A DNA stretch of 64,000 nucleotides from assembly GCF_037198285.1 (NCBI RefSeq), contig NZ_CP147243.1, positions 992,001 through 1,056,000 of the forward strand, written 5' to 3'. The position numbers were made by a program, and so were the translations under genes. This DNA is from Haladaptatus sp. DJG-WS-42 (GTDB lineage Archaea > Halobacteriota > Halobacteria > Halobacteriales > Halococcaceae). This document shows positions 9,107 through 18,423 of this stretch, one piece after another; position 1 is the first letter of the stretch; the number at the start of each line of letters is the position of its first letter. The notes under the pieces are model-generated. The model did no database searches, was not told the DNA's origin, and was given only the letters and a program-made list of their open reading frames with translations.

Positions 9107-10210
9107 ATGCCGGACATCCTTTATTTGGTGAATTCGATTTCGTCTACCTCTATCCCTATCGAGATTGGAAATGCGATTAACCAACACACAGACTCAAATG
9201 TCACAATCGGCGCTTTTTTTGAAAGCGCCGGCATGACGCTTGACCCAGACATCCAGAAGATGGACTTACCGACTGAATTTTTCGGAGGCTCCGGCAACTT
9301 TGATCTGAAAGCATATCGGCGATTGTGGAGCCATCTCAATAACCACGACTACGACATCATTCATACTCATCACAACTTCACGGGTGCTGTTGGGAGAATC
9401 ATCGGAAAACTCCGAGATACGCCGGTCATAAATACAGAGCATAATGATCTTGCCCATTTTTCGTTGCCTCAGCGAATGGTAAATGCGGCCACGTTCGGGT
9501 TTCCAAAAGTGAACGTTTACAACTCACATTGTACGCAATCGTCTCTTGGACCTGTCGAACGGTGGCTCTCGAGTCGTGGAGAAGTCATTTATAATGGAAT
9601 CGACATTGACCGAGTAGCCGCAAGCCACGACTACCCACTTCCGGTTGAACTACCTGAAGGAATTCTTGTCACAAACGTCGGTGTGATGACTGAGCAAAAA
9701 AATCAAACTGCGATTCTGAAAGCTGCTAAAAAAATCAAAGGGGAGCCGGAAGCAGAAAGTGTACACTTTCTCATTGCGGGGTCTGGGCCACTTGAAGATA
9801 AATTGAGAAAAAAGGCGGTCCGATTAGGAGTCAATGACATTGTGACGTTTACGGGTTATCTCCCCCGCCGAGAACATATCTACAGCCTCTTTCACCAATC
9901 AGATATTTTCCTCGTGCCATCGGTCTATGAGGGATTCTGTGTCGCAGCAGTTGAGGCGATGGCGTGTAAATTACCCGTAATTGCAAGTGATATTGAGGTT
10001 CTTCACGAGGTGATCGGTGACGATGGTATTTATGTTCCAAATAGAGATGTTCAGAGATTAGCCGAGAAGATAGTTCAAACCATTCCAGAGATTGACACAG
10101 AATCGATGGGAAAACGTCGTGACGCATTGCACCACAGAGCAGTAACTCGATTCCCTCTGAAACGCACTGCTGTTGCGTATCATGAACTTTATTTAGATGC
10201 TTGTAATTGA
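9107..10210 (+). CDS. GT4 glycosyltransferase
   Basis: The 367-residue protein is a complete GT4 enzyme. The N-terminal acceptor domain includes the HTHHNFTGAVGR segment, typical of GT4. The donor-binding domain has GVMTEQKNQTAILKA near 200 and the E-x7-E segment VPSVYEGFCVAAVEAMA near 266, followed by KLPVIASDIEVLHEVIG. It would transfer a sugar with retention from a nucleotide donor in the cytoplasm. It is divergent from the membrane protein gene upstream, and runs toward two alkaline-phosphatase-superfamily genes. The specific sugar is unknown. Confidence 0.88.
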   Translation: MPDILYLVNSISSTSIPIEIGNAINQHTDSNVTIGAFFESAGMTLDPDIQKMDLPTEFFGGSGNFDLKAYRRLWSHLNNHDYDIIHTHHNFTGAVGRIIGKLRDTPVINTEHNDLAHFSLPQRMVNAATFGFPKVNVYNSHCTQSSLGPVERWLSSRGEVIYNGIDIDRVAASHDYPLPVELPEGILVTNVGVMTEQKNQTAILKAAKKIKGEPEAESVHFLIAGSGPLEDKLRKKAVRLGVNDIVTFTGYLPRREHIYSLFHQSDIFLVPSVYEGFCVAAVEAMACKLPVIASDIEVLHEVIGDDGIYVPNRDVQRLAEKIVQTIPEIDTESMGKRRDALHHRAVTRFPLKRTAVAYHELYLDACN

Positions 10211-10301
10211 GTCGTGTTATTAATGGTTGAGAGGATTTCTAGCGATGGAACGATCTGCTATTTCCGTGATAGCGTGAGGCGAGCAAGGGTGGGAATGGGA
10301 C

Positions 10302-11918
10302 ATGACTGACGTAATTGTTCTTGGTTTGGATGGTGCTACGTGGGATGTTTTAGACCCACTGATCAAGGATGGTAGATTACCAAACATTGAACGTGTGAAG
10401 TCGAACGGCCCGTCTGGAACGTTAGAAAGCACCTTCCCCCCTATTACAGCCCCAGCTTGGCTTTCGATGGCAACAAGCCAGAACCCAGGAAAAACGGGTG
10501 TGTTCTATTTCCTCAACCGTGAAGACCCAGATTCATTTGAGTTCGAATCTGTTGGTTCCGATAAGTTCCACGGGCAGAGCTTCTGGGACGTGCTGTTAGC
10601 CCGTGGTTATGACGTGGGTGTATTCAACTTCCCCATGCTGTATCCGCCGTACAGCCTTGGAGAAAACGGCTTTATGGTCAGCGGTCTTGGCTCCCCCGAA
10701 GATGATACGATCACGACGCCAAATAATCTGAAATCGGAGCTCGACGAAGTCGCTGATGGATATGAAATTAAGGTTCCGTACGCTGACCCGAAATACCGTG
10801 GACGCCCAGGGAAGTTAGAAAGCGACCTCCAAGGGATTGTTGAGAAGAGAGAGCGTGCAATCGAATACTTGCTCACCGAAAAACGCCCAGACGTATTTTT
10901 CGGTGTCATCAGTGCGACCGACTGGGCACAACATTACTTCTGGAGATATCACGACTCATCTCACCCGCTATACGAAGCTGACGGAGACGCTGACTATGAT
11001 GATGCGATTGGGCGACTATGGGAGCGTGTTGATGAAACAGTTGGGCTCGTCGCTGACATAGCAGAGCGAGAAGATGCAACGCTTCTGCTCGTGTCCGACC
11101 ACGGATTTGGTCCAGTAAACAAGACGTTCCACTCAAACGCTTGGCTTGAATCTGAGGGGTTCCGCGTTCCGACTGAGCAGTCACCAGTACAGAAACTCCG
11201 TACTAACTACTTTCCGTATCTTCGTCGATTTGTCGAACCGGTCGTGACGGCAATACCGCAATTAAACGATTTAGCGAAATCAGTTGGTAAGTCAATCCGT
11301 GGGTCGCCTGGTGAAGCTGTAGATTGGGATCGAAGCATCGCGTTTGCACCCAAACAGAACCTCACTTGCGGCATGATCTACATGTTGTCAGACGATCCCG
11401 AAGATCGTAAAGCAGTTGTAAACACATTATCTGAACTCCGAGATACCGATGGCAATCGCCTCGAAGTTGAGGTGTATAGCCCGGAGGATCTCTATGATGG
11501 TTCAAACGTCAAATTAGCCCCCGATATTCTGTTCACTATCGATAACTTCGCTTGCGCAGTTGACCCACGTTTCAGCACAGATGATGAATTCGTCACGACT
11601 GGTCCTCCGTCTGCAGCACGCAGTGGTGGTCATCGAATGGAGGGGATATACTGTGCCAGTGGGCCAAACATTGAATCCGGTGGTAGTGCAGACAAGAATT
11701 TACTAGATATCGCCCCGACGATTCTATACGCGCTTGACGAACCAATCCCAGAAGTAATGGATGGAAACGTATTGAAAGATGTGTTCACTGACGAAGCTCT
11801 GAGTGAGCGATCGGAGCGACGGGAACCACTGGAGAATCTTGTTGAAGCAAATATAGGGAGTACAAAGCGAGACACGAATGCTGTTGAGAAACAGCTTGAA
11901 GATTTGGGATACATTTGA
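10302..11918 (+). CDS. Alkaline-phosphatase-superfamily phosphodiesterase/nucleotide pyrophosphatase
   Basis: The 538-residue protein matches the type I phosphodiesterase/nucleotide pyrophosphatase family. GLDGATWDVLDPL near residues 8-20 provides the first metal aspartate. T49 in PPITAPAW is the expected nucleophile. VSDHGFGP supplies the second metal Asp-His pair, and the C-terminal GGHRMEG block supplies the last His. It is followed after three bases by a sulfatase-like gene, so the two are cotranscribed. Such pairs are common in haloarchaeal glycosylation clusters, where they may act as phosphotransferases or hydrolases on glycans or lipid carriers; the substrate is not known. Confidence 0.82.
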   Translation: MTDVIVLGLDGATWDVLDPLIKDGRLPNIERVKSNGPSGTLESTFPPITAPAWLSMATSQNPGKTGVFYFLNREDPDSFEFESVGSDKFHGQSFWDVLLARGYDVGVFNFPMLYPPYSLGENGFMVSGLGSPEDDTITTPNNLKSELDEVADGYEIKVPYADPKYRGRPGKLESDLQGIVEKRERAIEYLLTEKRPDVFFGVISATDWAQHYFWRYHDSSHPLYEADGDADYDDAIGRLWERVDETVGLVADIAEREDATLLLVSDHGFGPVNKTFHSNAWLESEGFRVPTEQSPVQKLRTNYFPYLRRFVEPVVTAIPQLNDLAKSVGKSIRGSPGEAVDWDRSIAFAPKQNLTCGMIYMLSDDPEDRKAVVNTLSELRDTDGNRLEVEVYSPEDLYDGSNVKLAPDILFTIDNFACAVDPRFSTDDEFVTTGPPSAARSGGHRMEGIYCASGPNIESGGSADKNLLDIAPTILYALDEPIPEVMDGNVLKDVFTDEALSERSERREPLENLVEANIGSTKRDTNAVEKQLEDLGYI

Positions 11919-11921
11919 GCG

Positions 11922-13397
11922 ATGGATTCCAAGCCCCCAAACGTCATTCTGCTCGTACTCGATACTACTCGCTACGACGAGACGCTGACAACGCATTCAG
12001 GTGCACCGATTGCCCCGTTTCTGAATGACCTCGCTACAGAGGGAGTGTGCTATGACTCCACATTCACACAAGCACCGTGGACACTCCCCTCTCATGCTTC
12101 ATTGTTCACCGGAACCTATCCGTCGAAACACGGAGCACATGCTAAGCACAAACGTCTCAGCCCTCAACTGTTGACTCTCTCCGAAATTTTCTCAAACGCA
12201 CAGTACGAGACTGTTGCCGTCTCAAACAACACTTGGATCAGTGAAGAGTTTGGCTTCGCTCGCGGCTTTGATACGTTCCACAAAACTTGGCAATTCGTCC
12301 AGTCAGAGACTGACTTGGGGAGAATTGCTCGGACAGAAGAGGGTGCTGATATGTTTCGCGCGCTCGCATCTGAACTCACTCAGGGAAATCCGCTTGTCAA
12401 TCTAGCAAACGCGTTTTACGGTAAGTACCTCCGAAAGCACGAGGATGACGGGGCAAAGCAGACAAACGAGTGGATACAACAGTGGCTTCAGAACAGAGAT
12501 TCTTCACAGCCATTTTTCCTCTTCGGGAACTATCTTGAACCTCATCTCGAGTATCGACCTCCAAGGAACAATGCAGAACGATTCCTTCCAGATGGTGTCT
12601 CATTCAAATCAGCAATGGCTGTCTCGCAAGATGCTTGGGAATACATTTCTGGTAAAACTGAACTTTCAAAGCGGGACTTCGATATTCTCAGAGCGCTTTA
12701 CCGGGCGGAGATAGCATATTTAGACTCGCGGATTGAGGAGGTAAAAGAGGCACTCGTTACGGCAGGAGAGTGGGATAACACAGTGTTCGTTGTGACGTCT
12801 GACCATGGAGAGAACATCGGGGAACATGGACTAATGGATCACCAGTACGCACTTTACGATACACTTCTTCACGTTCCGCTCATCATCAATGGCGGCTCTT
12901 TTACAGGCGGCAAGAAGGTGGATAACCTAATTCAACTTGTCGATTTGGCCCCAACATTACTTGATGTGGCTGGCATCGAAGCACCGAAAGCTCGTGAGCA
13001 ATTCCAAGGTCAGTCGTTCCATCCAGAGGCCAATAATGAACCACAGAGGTGCGTATTCGCGGAGTATATGGCCCCTCAGCCGTCAATGAATGCACTCGAA
13101 AAGCGCGTTGGTGAGCTTCCGAAACATCTCCGTAAATATAATCGTTCACTGCGAGCGGTTCGTACAGAGGAATACAAGTATATTCGCGGTTCGGACGGGT
13201 TAAAAGAACTCTACGACATTCGAACCGACTGTGGAGAAACAGACGATATTGCCGAAGGAAATCAAGATATCGTCAAAGAGTACGACTCGATATTGAACGG
13301 ATGGGCCAACTCATTCGAACACTCACAATCCACAGAGAGTGTCTCGATGGACGCGGACACGAGATCTCGTCTAGAGGATCTCGGTTATCTCCAGTAA
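11922..13397 (+). CDS. Sulfatase-like hydrolase with Thr at the nucleophile position
   Basis: The 491-residue protein has the sulfatase domain: D14-T15-T16-R17 for metal binding at the N-terminus, and VTSDHGENIGEHG for the second metal pair. The active-site segment is WT54LPSH rather than the C/S-x-P-S/A-R of formylglycine sulfatases. Thr54 therefore replaces the modifiable Cys, and His replaces the Arg. Thr nucleophiles occur in phosphodiesterases and phosphotransferases of the same superfamily, so the true reaction may be on phosphate esters. It follows the phosphodiesterase-like gene by three bases and ends the plus-strand pair. Confidence 0.8.
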   Translation: MDSKPPNVILLVLDTTRYDETLTTHSGAPIAPFLNDLATEGVCYDSTFTQAPWTLPSHASLFTGTYPSKHGAHAKHKRLSPQLLTLSEIFSNAQYETVAVSNNTWISEEFGFARGFDTFHKTWQFVQSETDLGRIARTEEGADMFRALASELTQGNPLVNLANAFYGKYLRKHEDDGAKQTNEWIQQWLQNRDSSQPFFLFGNYLEPHLEYRPPRNNAERFLPDGVSFKSAMAVSQDAWEYISGKTELSKRDFDILRALYRAEIAYLDSRIEEVKEALVTAGEWDNTVFVVTSDHGENIGEHGLMDHQYALYDTLLHVPLIINGGSFTGGKKVDNLIQLVDLAPTLLDVAGIEAPKAREQFQGQSFHPEANNEPQRCVFAEYMAPQPSMNALEKRVGELPKHLRKYNRSLRAVRTEEYKYIRGSDGLKELYDIRTDCGETDDIAEGNQDIVKEYDSILNGWANSFEHSQSTESVSMDADTRSRLEDLGYLQ

Positions 13398-13668
13398 CTT
13401 TCCGAGTACTAGAGTTATCTTCGGAACCATCCCACACTAACTATTGGTTGTGGTCTCACGTCCATGCCCGTTCGGGGAGTCTCTACCAATATTTGGCCCA
13501 ATGTTGCCCTATATCTCAACGATATCACCAATCATTTTCTTTTGCACAGCGACATTTGCAGCATGCTCTAAATGGCGCAAGCACAGGTTGGTTGGTAGTT
13601 GAAAACAGCCCATCTCAGTTCTAAAACCCATAGATTGAATAGCAAAACTTCAAAAGTGCTGTTCATAG

Positions 13669-14700
13669 ATGCTTTCTGGAAAAACGGTTCTGATTACAGG
13701 TGGAGCAGGGTCTGTGGGGCGTGCACTACTCCCTCGATTTCTTGAAGAAAACGTGAGTTCGATTCGCATTCTGGATAACAACGAACCGTCTCTGGCTGAA
13801 ATTAGGAATCAAGTGGACGATGACAGGTGTCGGTATCTTTCGGGAGATATTCGAGACAAAGATCGTCTGGCTCGGGCGATGCAGAACGTCGATATCGTCG
13901 TTCACACTGCGGCGATGAAACACGTCGACCTCTCCGAATACAATCCATTCGAAGCGGTGAAAACGAATGTATTCGGCCTCCAGAACGTCGTGGATACAGC
14001 AATAGACGAGTCCGTCGAAAAAGTCGTATTTACGAGCAGCGACAAATCGGTTGCTCCCTCAAACACGATGGGTGCAACGAAACTACTTGGTGAGCGTCTG
14101 GTGACTGCTGGCAATAAGTATCGAGGAAAGCGAGATATCGAACTGGCCTCCGTTCGATTCGGCAACGTAGTCAACTCCTCCCAATCTGTGGTTCAGCTAT
14201 TCGATAACCAGATTCGGCAAGGAGGCCCAGTTACACTCACGGACGAACGCATGACTCGGTTTTTCCTGACGTTTACCGATATCTCGAACCTCGTCACTGG
14301 CGCGATCGAGCACATGCAAGGCGGTGAAATATTCTTGAAGAAAATGGAAGCGATGCGAATCGAAGATTTGGCCCACGGTATGATAGAGACACTTGCTCCA
14401 CGGTATGGCTACGATCCAGAGGGTATAGAGGTACAACTCATCGGCCGTCGAGTCGGAGAAACGCTCCACGAAAAGGTGATGACCGAACGCGAAGCAGGCA
14501 GAGTTGTAGAAAACGGTGACCTGTATGCCATCCCGCCAGAGGACGTTGGTTCCGTGAGTTCGATAAATCGCGAAGAACTCACCGAATTTTCTAAGCCAGA
14601 AGTAGTCGAACGTTCCTCAGGAGAAAGCGAACTGCTCACCCAGGACGAAGTGAATTCATTTATCGAGAACCACATCGTCCCGGAGGTTTGCAATGAGTGA
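13669..14700 (+). CDS. pseB: UDP-GlcNAc 4,6-dehydratase, PseB/CapE-like
   Basis: The 343-residue soluble protein belongs to the PseB/FlaA1/CapE group of short-chain dehydrogenases. The NAD(P)-binding motif GGAGSVGR is at 11-18, HTAAMKHVDLSEYNP is the family block at 79-93, and the active site reads S-D125-K126 ... M134-G-A-T-K138. Methionine stands where most SDRs have the catalytic Tyr, a change known in related 4,6-dehydratases such as WbpM. Asp125 and Lys126 are retained. It would convert UDP-GlcNAc to a 4-keto-6-deoxy sugar, the first step of pseudaminic or legionaminic acid synthesis. Its 3' end overlaps the next gene by eight bases. Confidence 0.82.
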   Translation: MLSGKTVLITGGAGSVGRALLPRFLEENVSSIRILDNNEPSLAEIRNQVDDDRCRYLSGDIRDKDRLARAMQNVDIVVHTAAMKHVDLSEYNPFEAVKTNVFGLQNVVDTAIDESVEKVVFTSSDKSVAPSNTMGATKLLGERLVTAGNKYRGKRDIELASVRFGNVVNSSQSVVQLFDNQIRQGGPVTLTDERMTRFFLTFTDISNLVTGAIEHMQGGEIFLKKMEAMRIEDLAHGMIETLAPRYGYDPEGIEVQLIGRRVGETLHEKVMTEREAGRVVENGDLYAIPPEDVGSVSSINREELTEFSKPEVVERSSGESELLTQDEVNSFIENHIVPEVCNE

Positions 14701-15628
14701 GACAGTAGTAGTTACTGGAGCGGCAGGATTTATCGGCAGATGGGTTGTGTCGGAACTGCTCGATAGAGACTACAACGTTGTTGGTTTAGATGATTTCTCG
14801 CACGGTAAGCCAGAGAACATTGCAGAGTTCGATGCTGACGACCAGTTCGAGTTCCACGAGGGCGATATCTGCAACGAAGAAATAGTCGAGCAACTCATTG
14901 ATAACGAAACGGCAGCCTGCATTCACCTCGCAGCAGAAATCGACGTCCACGAGAGTCTTGAACGGCCGAATGACCATTTCGATGCAAATGTTGTTGGGAC
15001 GCGGAATGTCCTCGAAGCGTGCCGAGAGACGGACACACGACTCGGGCTGATGGGGACGTGCATGGTGTACGATATGGCAGACTCGACCGAGGGTATCGAC
15101 GAGACACACCCGGTCAAGCCAGCCTCTCCGTACGCTGGTACGAAACTCGCTGCAGAGAACATTGCGGAATCATATTACCACGGATACGACCTCCCGGTTA
15201 CTATTCTGAGACCGTTCAACACGTATGGGCCGTATCAAGAAGTGGGAGTTGTCCCGATATTTGTTGACCGTGACTTGCAGGGTAAAACGCTGAAAATCTA
15301 CGGCGAAGGTACCCAAACACGAGACTTATTGTACGTCACTGACTGCGCTCGGTTCGTCATTGATGCGACGTTCAGCGATGCTGCAGTCGGAGAGGTGCTG
15401 AATGCAGGGACAGGAGAGGATGTTTCGATTAACGAACTCGCAGAGCTGATTGCAAGCGAGAAGACCGACATTGAACATATCGAACACCACCACCCACAAA
15501 GCGAAATTCCAAAGCTGCTTTGTGACCCCAGCAAGGCAAACGACCTCCTCGGATGGGAGCCAGAATACAGCCTAGAAGAGGGAATCAAGGAATTAAGAGA
15601 CTGGCTGGCAAATCAAGCGAACGAATGA
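14693..15628 (+). CDS. Extended SDR, nucleotide-sugar epimerase/dehydratase
   Basis: The 311-residue protein is an extended SDR: GAAGFIGRW at 8-16 binds NAD, CIHLAAEIDV is the conserved strand, and S-P-Y-A-G-T-K is the YxxxK active site. The upstream strand reads MGTCMVYD instead of the usual SSxxVYG. It resembles UDP-glucose epimerases and LegB-type 4,6-dehydratases; the two cannot be told apart by eye. It overlaps the PseB-like gene by eight bases and the aminotransferase gene by four (ATGA), so all three are one operon. It may act in the same pathway or make a second sugar of the same glycan. Confidence 0.8.
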   Translation: MSETVVVTGAAGFIGRWVVSELLDRDYNVVGLDDFSHGKPENIAEFDADDQFEFHEGDICNEEIVEQLIDNETAACIHLAAEIDVHESLERPNDHFDANVVGTRNVLEACRETDTRLGLMGTCMVYDMADSTEGIDETHPVKPASPYAGTKLAAENIAESYYHGYDLPVTILRPFNTYGPYQEVGVVPIFVDRDLQGKTLKIYGEGTQTRDLLYVTDCARFVIDATFSDAAVGEVLNAGTGEDVSINELAELIASEKTDIEHIEHHHPQSEIPKLLCDPSKANDLLGWEPEYSLEEGIKELRDWLANQANE

Positions 15629-16815
15629 GCGACGACGCACTCCCCGCAATCGAAGGCGGTACTCCAATCTTCGAGGATGGCATCGGGTACGGAGGCCAGT
15701 CAATATCCGAGGCCGACAAGCAGGCTGTATTTGAGGCTCTTGAGGGCGACTACATCACGCGAGGGCCAACTGTCGAAAAATTCGAAGCGGCCGTTGCCGA
15801 CTACGTGGGCGTTGACCACGCGATTGCGGTCACGTCTGGAACTGCTGCGTTACATTTGGCAGGCAAAGCAGCTGGCTTCGGTCCCGGTGACGAAGTCATC
15901 ACGACCCCTCTCACGTTCGCATCGACGGCACACGCGGCCGTCTACAACGATGCAACCCCAGTATTTGCAGACGTGAAGCGTGACACACGTAATCTCGACC
16001 CTGAGGCTGTTCGCGACCAGATCACGGAGGACACAGCAGGATTGATCCCGATGCATTTTGCCGGACAGCCCTGTGAGGTGGACGAGATGCTGGACATCGC
16101 AGACGAGCACGACCTCACAGTAATTTGGGACGCATGCCACGCGATTGGCTCGACATGGCGAGAGAAGCCTGCAGGAAGCCACCGCAACGCTGCAGTCTTC
16201 AGTTTCCATCCCGTGAAGAATATCACAACAGCAGAAGGAGGGATGGTCGTCACAGACGACGAAAAATTTGCCGAGCGTGTTCGGTCGCTTCGTTCGTTCG
16301 ATATGGAGTACAGTCCAGAAGGTCATGAAGACGAGCCATGGTTTCAGGTGACTGAGGGAGTTGGCTACAATTACAACGTCACCGACCTACAGGCGGCACT
16401 TGGCCTCTCGCAGTTGGATCGTATCGACTCGTTCAAACAACGCCGCAAAGAGATCATCGCACGCTACGAAGAGGCATTCTCTGACATCCCTGGACTGCAT
16501 CTTCCCACGGTCAAAAATGACGTGGATCCGATGTGGCACTTGTTCGCTGTCGAAATCGATGAGGAGTTCGGCTGTGACCGAAAGCAGTTCGTCAACGCGA
16601 TGCACGCAGAGAACATCTACGTGCAGGTTCACTACGTCCCCCTCAACTATCACCCTCTGTTTCAAGAGCGGTTCGGTTACGAAGAAGGCCAATTCCCGAA
16701 TGCAGAGGCGATCTACGACGGAATTGTCTCTCTGCCGCTATATCCCTCGATGGACGGTGAAACTGAAGAAGCCGTGATTCGAGCGGTTCAACGCATCCAT
16801 CAGTACTACACGTAA
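15625..16815 (+). CDS. pseC: DegT/DnrJ/EryC1 aminotransferase, PseC-like
   Basis: I start the gene at ATG 15625, which overlaps the stop of the previous gene (ATGA). A longer frame from 15553 lacks conservation in its first 24 residues. The 396-residue protein is a PLP-dependent sugar aminotransferase with the PLP lysine K198 in SFHPVKNITTAEGG. TTPLTFASTAHAAVY (about 93-107) and MHFAGQPCEVDEM are close to the PseC/SpsC subgroup. It would transfer an amino group from Glu to C4 of the 4-keto-6-deoxy UDP-sugar. It is the third gene of the nonulosonic acid operon. Confidence 0.87.
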   Translation: MSDDALPAIEGGTPIFEDGIGYGGQSISEADKQAVFEALEGDYITRGPTVEKFEAAVADYVGVDHAIAVTSGTAALHLAGKAAGFGPGDEVITTPLTFASTAHAAVYNDATPVFADVKRDTRNLDPEAVRDQITEDTAGLIPMHFAGQPCEVDEMLDIADEHDLTVIWDACHAIGSTWREKPAGSHRNAAVFSFHPVKNITTAEGGMVVTDDEKFAERVRSLRSFDMEYSPEGHEDEPWFQVTEGVGYNYNVTDLQAALGLSQLDRIDSFKQRRKEIIARYEEAFSDIPGLHLPTVKNDVDPMWHLFAVEIDEEFGCDRKQFVNAMHAENIYVQVHYVPLNYHPLFQERFGYEEGQFPNAEAIYDGIVSLPLYPSMDGETEEAVIRAVQRIHQYYT

Positions 16816-16847
16816 ATTACGCTGTGTCAGCCGGTTTGGCGCACAGT

Positions 16848-16855
16848 CTTTATTG
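16848..16855 (+). promoter_or_regulatory. TATA-like box of the NeuB-type synthase gene
   Basis: CTTTATTG lies with its centre 27 bases before ATG 16879, the spacing expected for a leaderless haloarchaeal transcript. It suggests that the synthase and acetyltransferase genes can be transcribed separately from the three upstream pathway genes. Confidence 0.5.
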
Positions 16856-16878
16856 TAGTAGTCTGGTTTGTTGGTAGC

Positions 16879-17937
16879 ATGAATACGATTACAATTGGTG
16901 ATAGGGTGGTTGGCCCCGGCGAGCCGACGTTTATTATCGCCGAAGCTGGTTCTAACCACAATGGAGATCTCGAAATTGCGAAGGAACTCATCGACGCCGC
17001 AGTTAATGCCGGTGCTGACGCGGTCAAGTTTCAAACCTTTAGAGCCGAAGATCTCTACGTTGAAGATAGTGGAGAAGTAGAGTACTTAGAGGACAAACGC
17101 GATATCTACGAGATTATTGAGTCAATGGAGATGCCATACGAGTGGATTCCGGAGCTCTATGATTATTGCCAAGAGCAAGGAATTCTGTTCATGTCGACCC
17201 CATTCGACGAACGGTCTGCGAAGGAACTCGCAGAATATGTCCCTGCTTGGAAGGTCGCATCATACACGAGTAGCCACGTTCCCTTCCTTCGTCATCTCGC
17301 TGGAACCGATAAACCGATCATAATGTCCACCGGGGCTCACGAATTGGAAGAGATCCATGAATCAGTAAAGGCACTTCGTGAAGAAGGCGTCAACAAACTC
17401 GTTTTACTCCATTGTGTCGCGGCGTATCCAACACCGATCTCGGATATTAATGTCCGTGTGGTTAAAACCCTCTATGAGGAGTTCAAGGTTCTCTCCGGAC
17501 TGTCTGATCACACCCTCAACGCGACTACAGCTCCGACTGCTGCGGTTGCACTCGGGGCAAGCGTGATTGAAAAACACTTCACTCTCGACAAAGAAATGGA
17601 AGGACCAGATCACGAATTTGCACTAGAACCAGATGAACTTGCTGCGATGGTTTCAGCAATTCGAGATACGGAAAGGGCGCTAGGGGACGGGAAAAAACGA
17701 GAGATTGAGGTGGAATCAGAACTTCGACGAACTGCTCGAAGGCGAATCCAAGCAACTCGAGAGATTACAGAAGGATCTCAAATAGAACAAAACGATATCA
17801 GAGTTCTCCGTCCAGGAAATCAGAGTGCTGGCCTCGCTCCGAAATTTAGAGACGATGTTATCGGCTGTAAAGCCACTACAAAGATCCGCAAAGGCGAAGG
17901 CATCACATGGGAGAATATTGAACAACCCAATGATTGA
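16879..17937 (+). CDS. pseI: Nonulosonic acid synthase, NeuB/PseI family, with SAF domain
   Basis: The 352-residue protein has the NeuB TIM barrel followed by a C-terminal SAF (antifreeze-like) domain from about residue 285. Diagnostic blocks are EAGSNHNG near 21-28, KFQTF near 52, LHCVAAYPTP near 178, GLSDHT near 212 and EKHFTLD ... GPDHEFAL near 232-252. It would condense phosphoenolpyruvate with a six-carbon 2,4-diacetamido sugar to give a nine-carbon sialic-acid-like sugar. The neighbouring PseG-like hydrolase points to the pseudaminic branch rather than to NeuAc. It overlaps the acetyltransferase gene by eight bases. Confidence 0.88.
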   Translation: MNTITIGDRVVGPGEPTFIIAEAGSNHNGDLEIAKELIDAAVNAGADAVKFQTFRAEDLYVEDSGEVEYLEDKRDIYEIIESMEMPYEWIPELYDYCQEQGILFMSTPFDERSAKELAEYVPAWKVASYTSSHVPFLRHLAGTDKPIIMSTGAHELEEIHESVKALREEGVNKLVLLHCVAAYPTPISDINVRVVKTLYEEFKVLSGLSDHTLNATTAPTAAVALGASVIEKHFTLDKEMEGPDHEFALEPDELAAMVSAIRDTERALGDGKKREIEVESELRRTARRRIQATREITEGSQIEQNDIRVLRPGNQSAGLAPKFRDDVIGCKATTKIRKGEGITWENIEQPND

Positions 17938-18367
17938 AAACCACCTGACATACAGGCCACTTCAACTTGAGGACCTTGAATTATTACTTGCCTGGCGTTC
18001 AAACCCAGATATATATAAACATTTCAGAAATCAGAAGTCAGCTCTTACTTGGAGTGATCATCTTTCATGGTTCGGCTCTCGCCCAATTGACAGACATGAT
18101 TATATTATTGAATACAATGGGAGACGAGTTGGTTCAGTAAATCTAACGCAGGATTCCTATGTCGGTGTTTTCATTGGAGAAGTTGACCTTTGGGGAGAGG
18201 GAATCGCAACAGAAGCAGTCAACTGGGTGTGTCAACGACATTCACGAGAAAAGTACTTTGCAGAGATTCATGAAGACAATATTGGTTCCAAACAGCTATT
18301 CGAAAAATGTGGGTTCACTAAACACGAATGTGTAGACGAGTGGATAATATACCAATTAGATGATTGA
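17930..18367 (+). CDS. pseH: GNAT N-acetyltransferase, PseH/SpsD-like
   Basis: ATG 17930 is chosen because the protein-like sequence MIENHLTYRPLQ begins there and overlaps the stop of the synthase gene; the 35 residues upstream in frame are a shadow of that gene. The 145-residue protein is a GNAT enzyme. The acetyl-CoA binding segment LWGEGIATEAV is near 85, and NIGSKQLFEKCGF near 115-127 is the GNAT C-terminal signature. PseH acetylates the 4-amino group of the UDP-4-amino-6-deoxy sugar, and the gene context fits this step. It ends the plus-strand part of the pathway. Confidence 0.8.
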   Translation: MIENHLTYRPLQLEDLELLLAWRSNPDIYKHFRNQKSALTWSDHLSWFGSRPIDRHDYIIEYNGRRVGSVNLTQDSYVGVFIGEVDLWGEGIATEAVNWVCQRHSREKYFAEIHEDNIGSKQLFEKCGFTKHECVDEWIIYQLDD

Positions 18368-18423
18368 AACGCGTACGAATGATTACTCGATATCAGTTTT
18401 CTACCGGTAATTACTCTGGTTTA

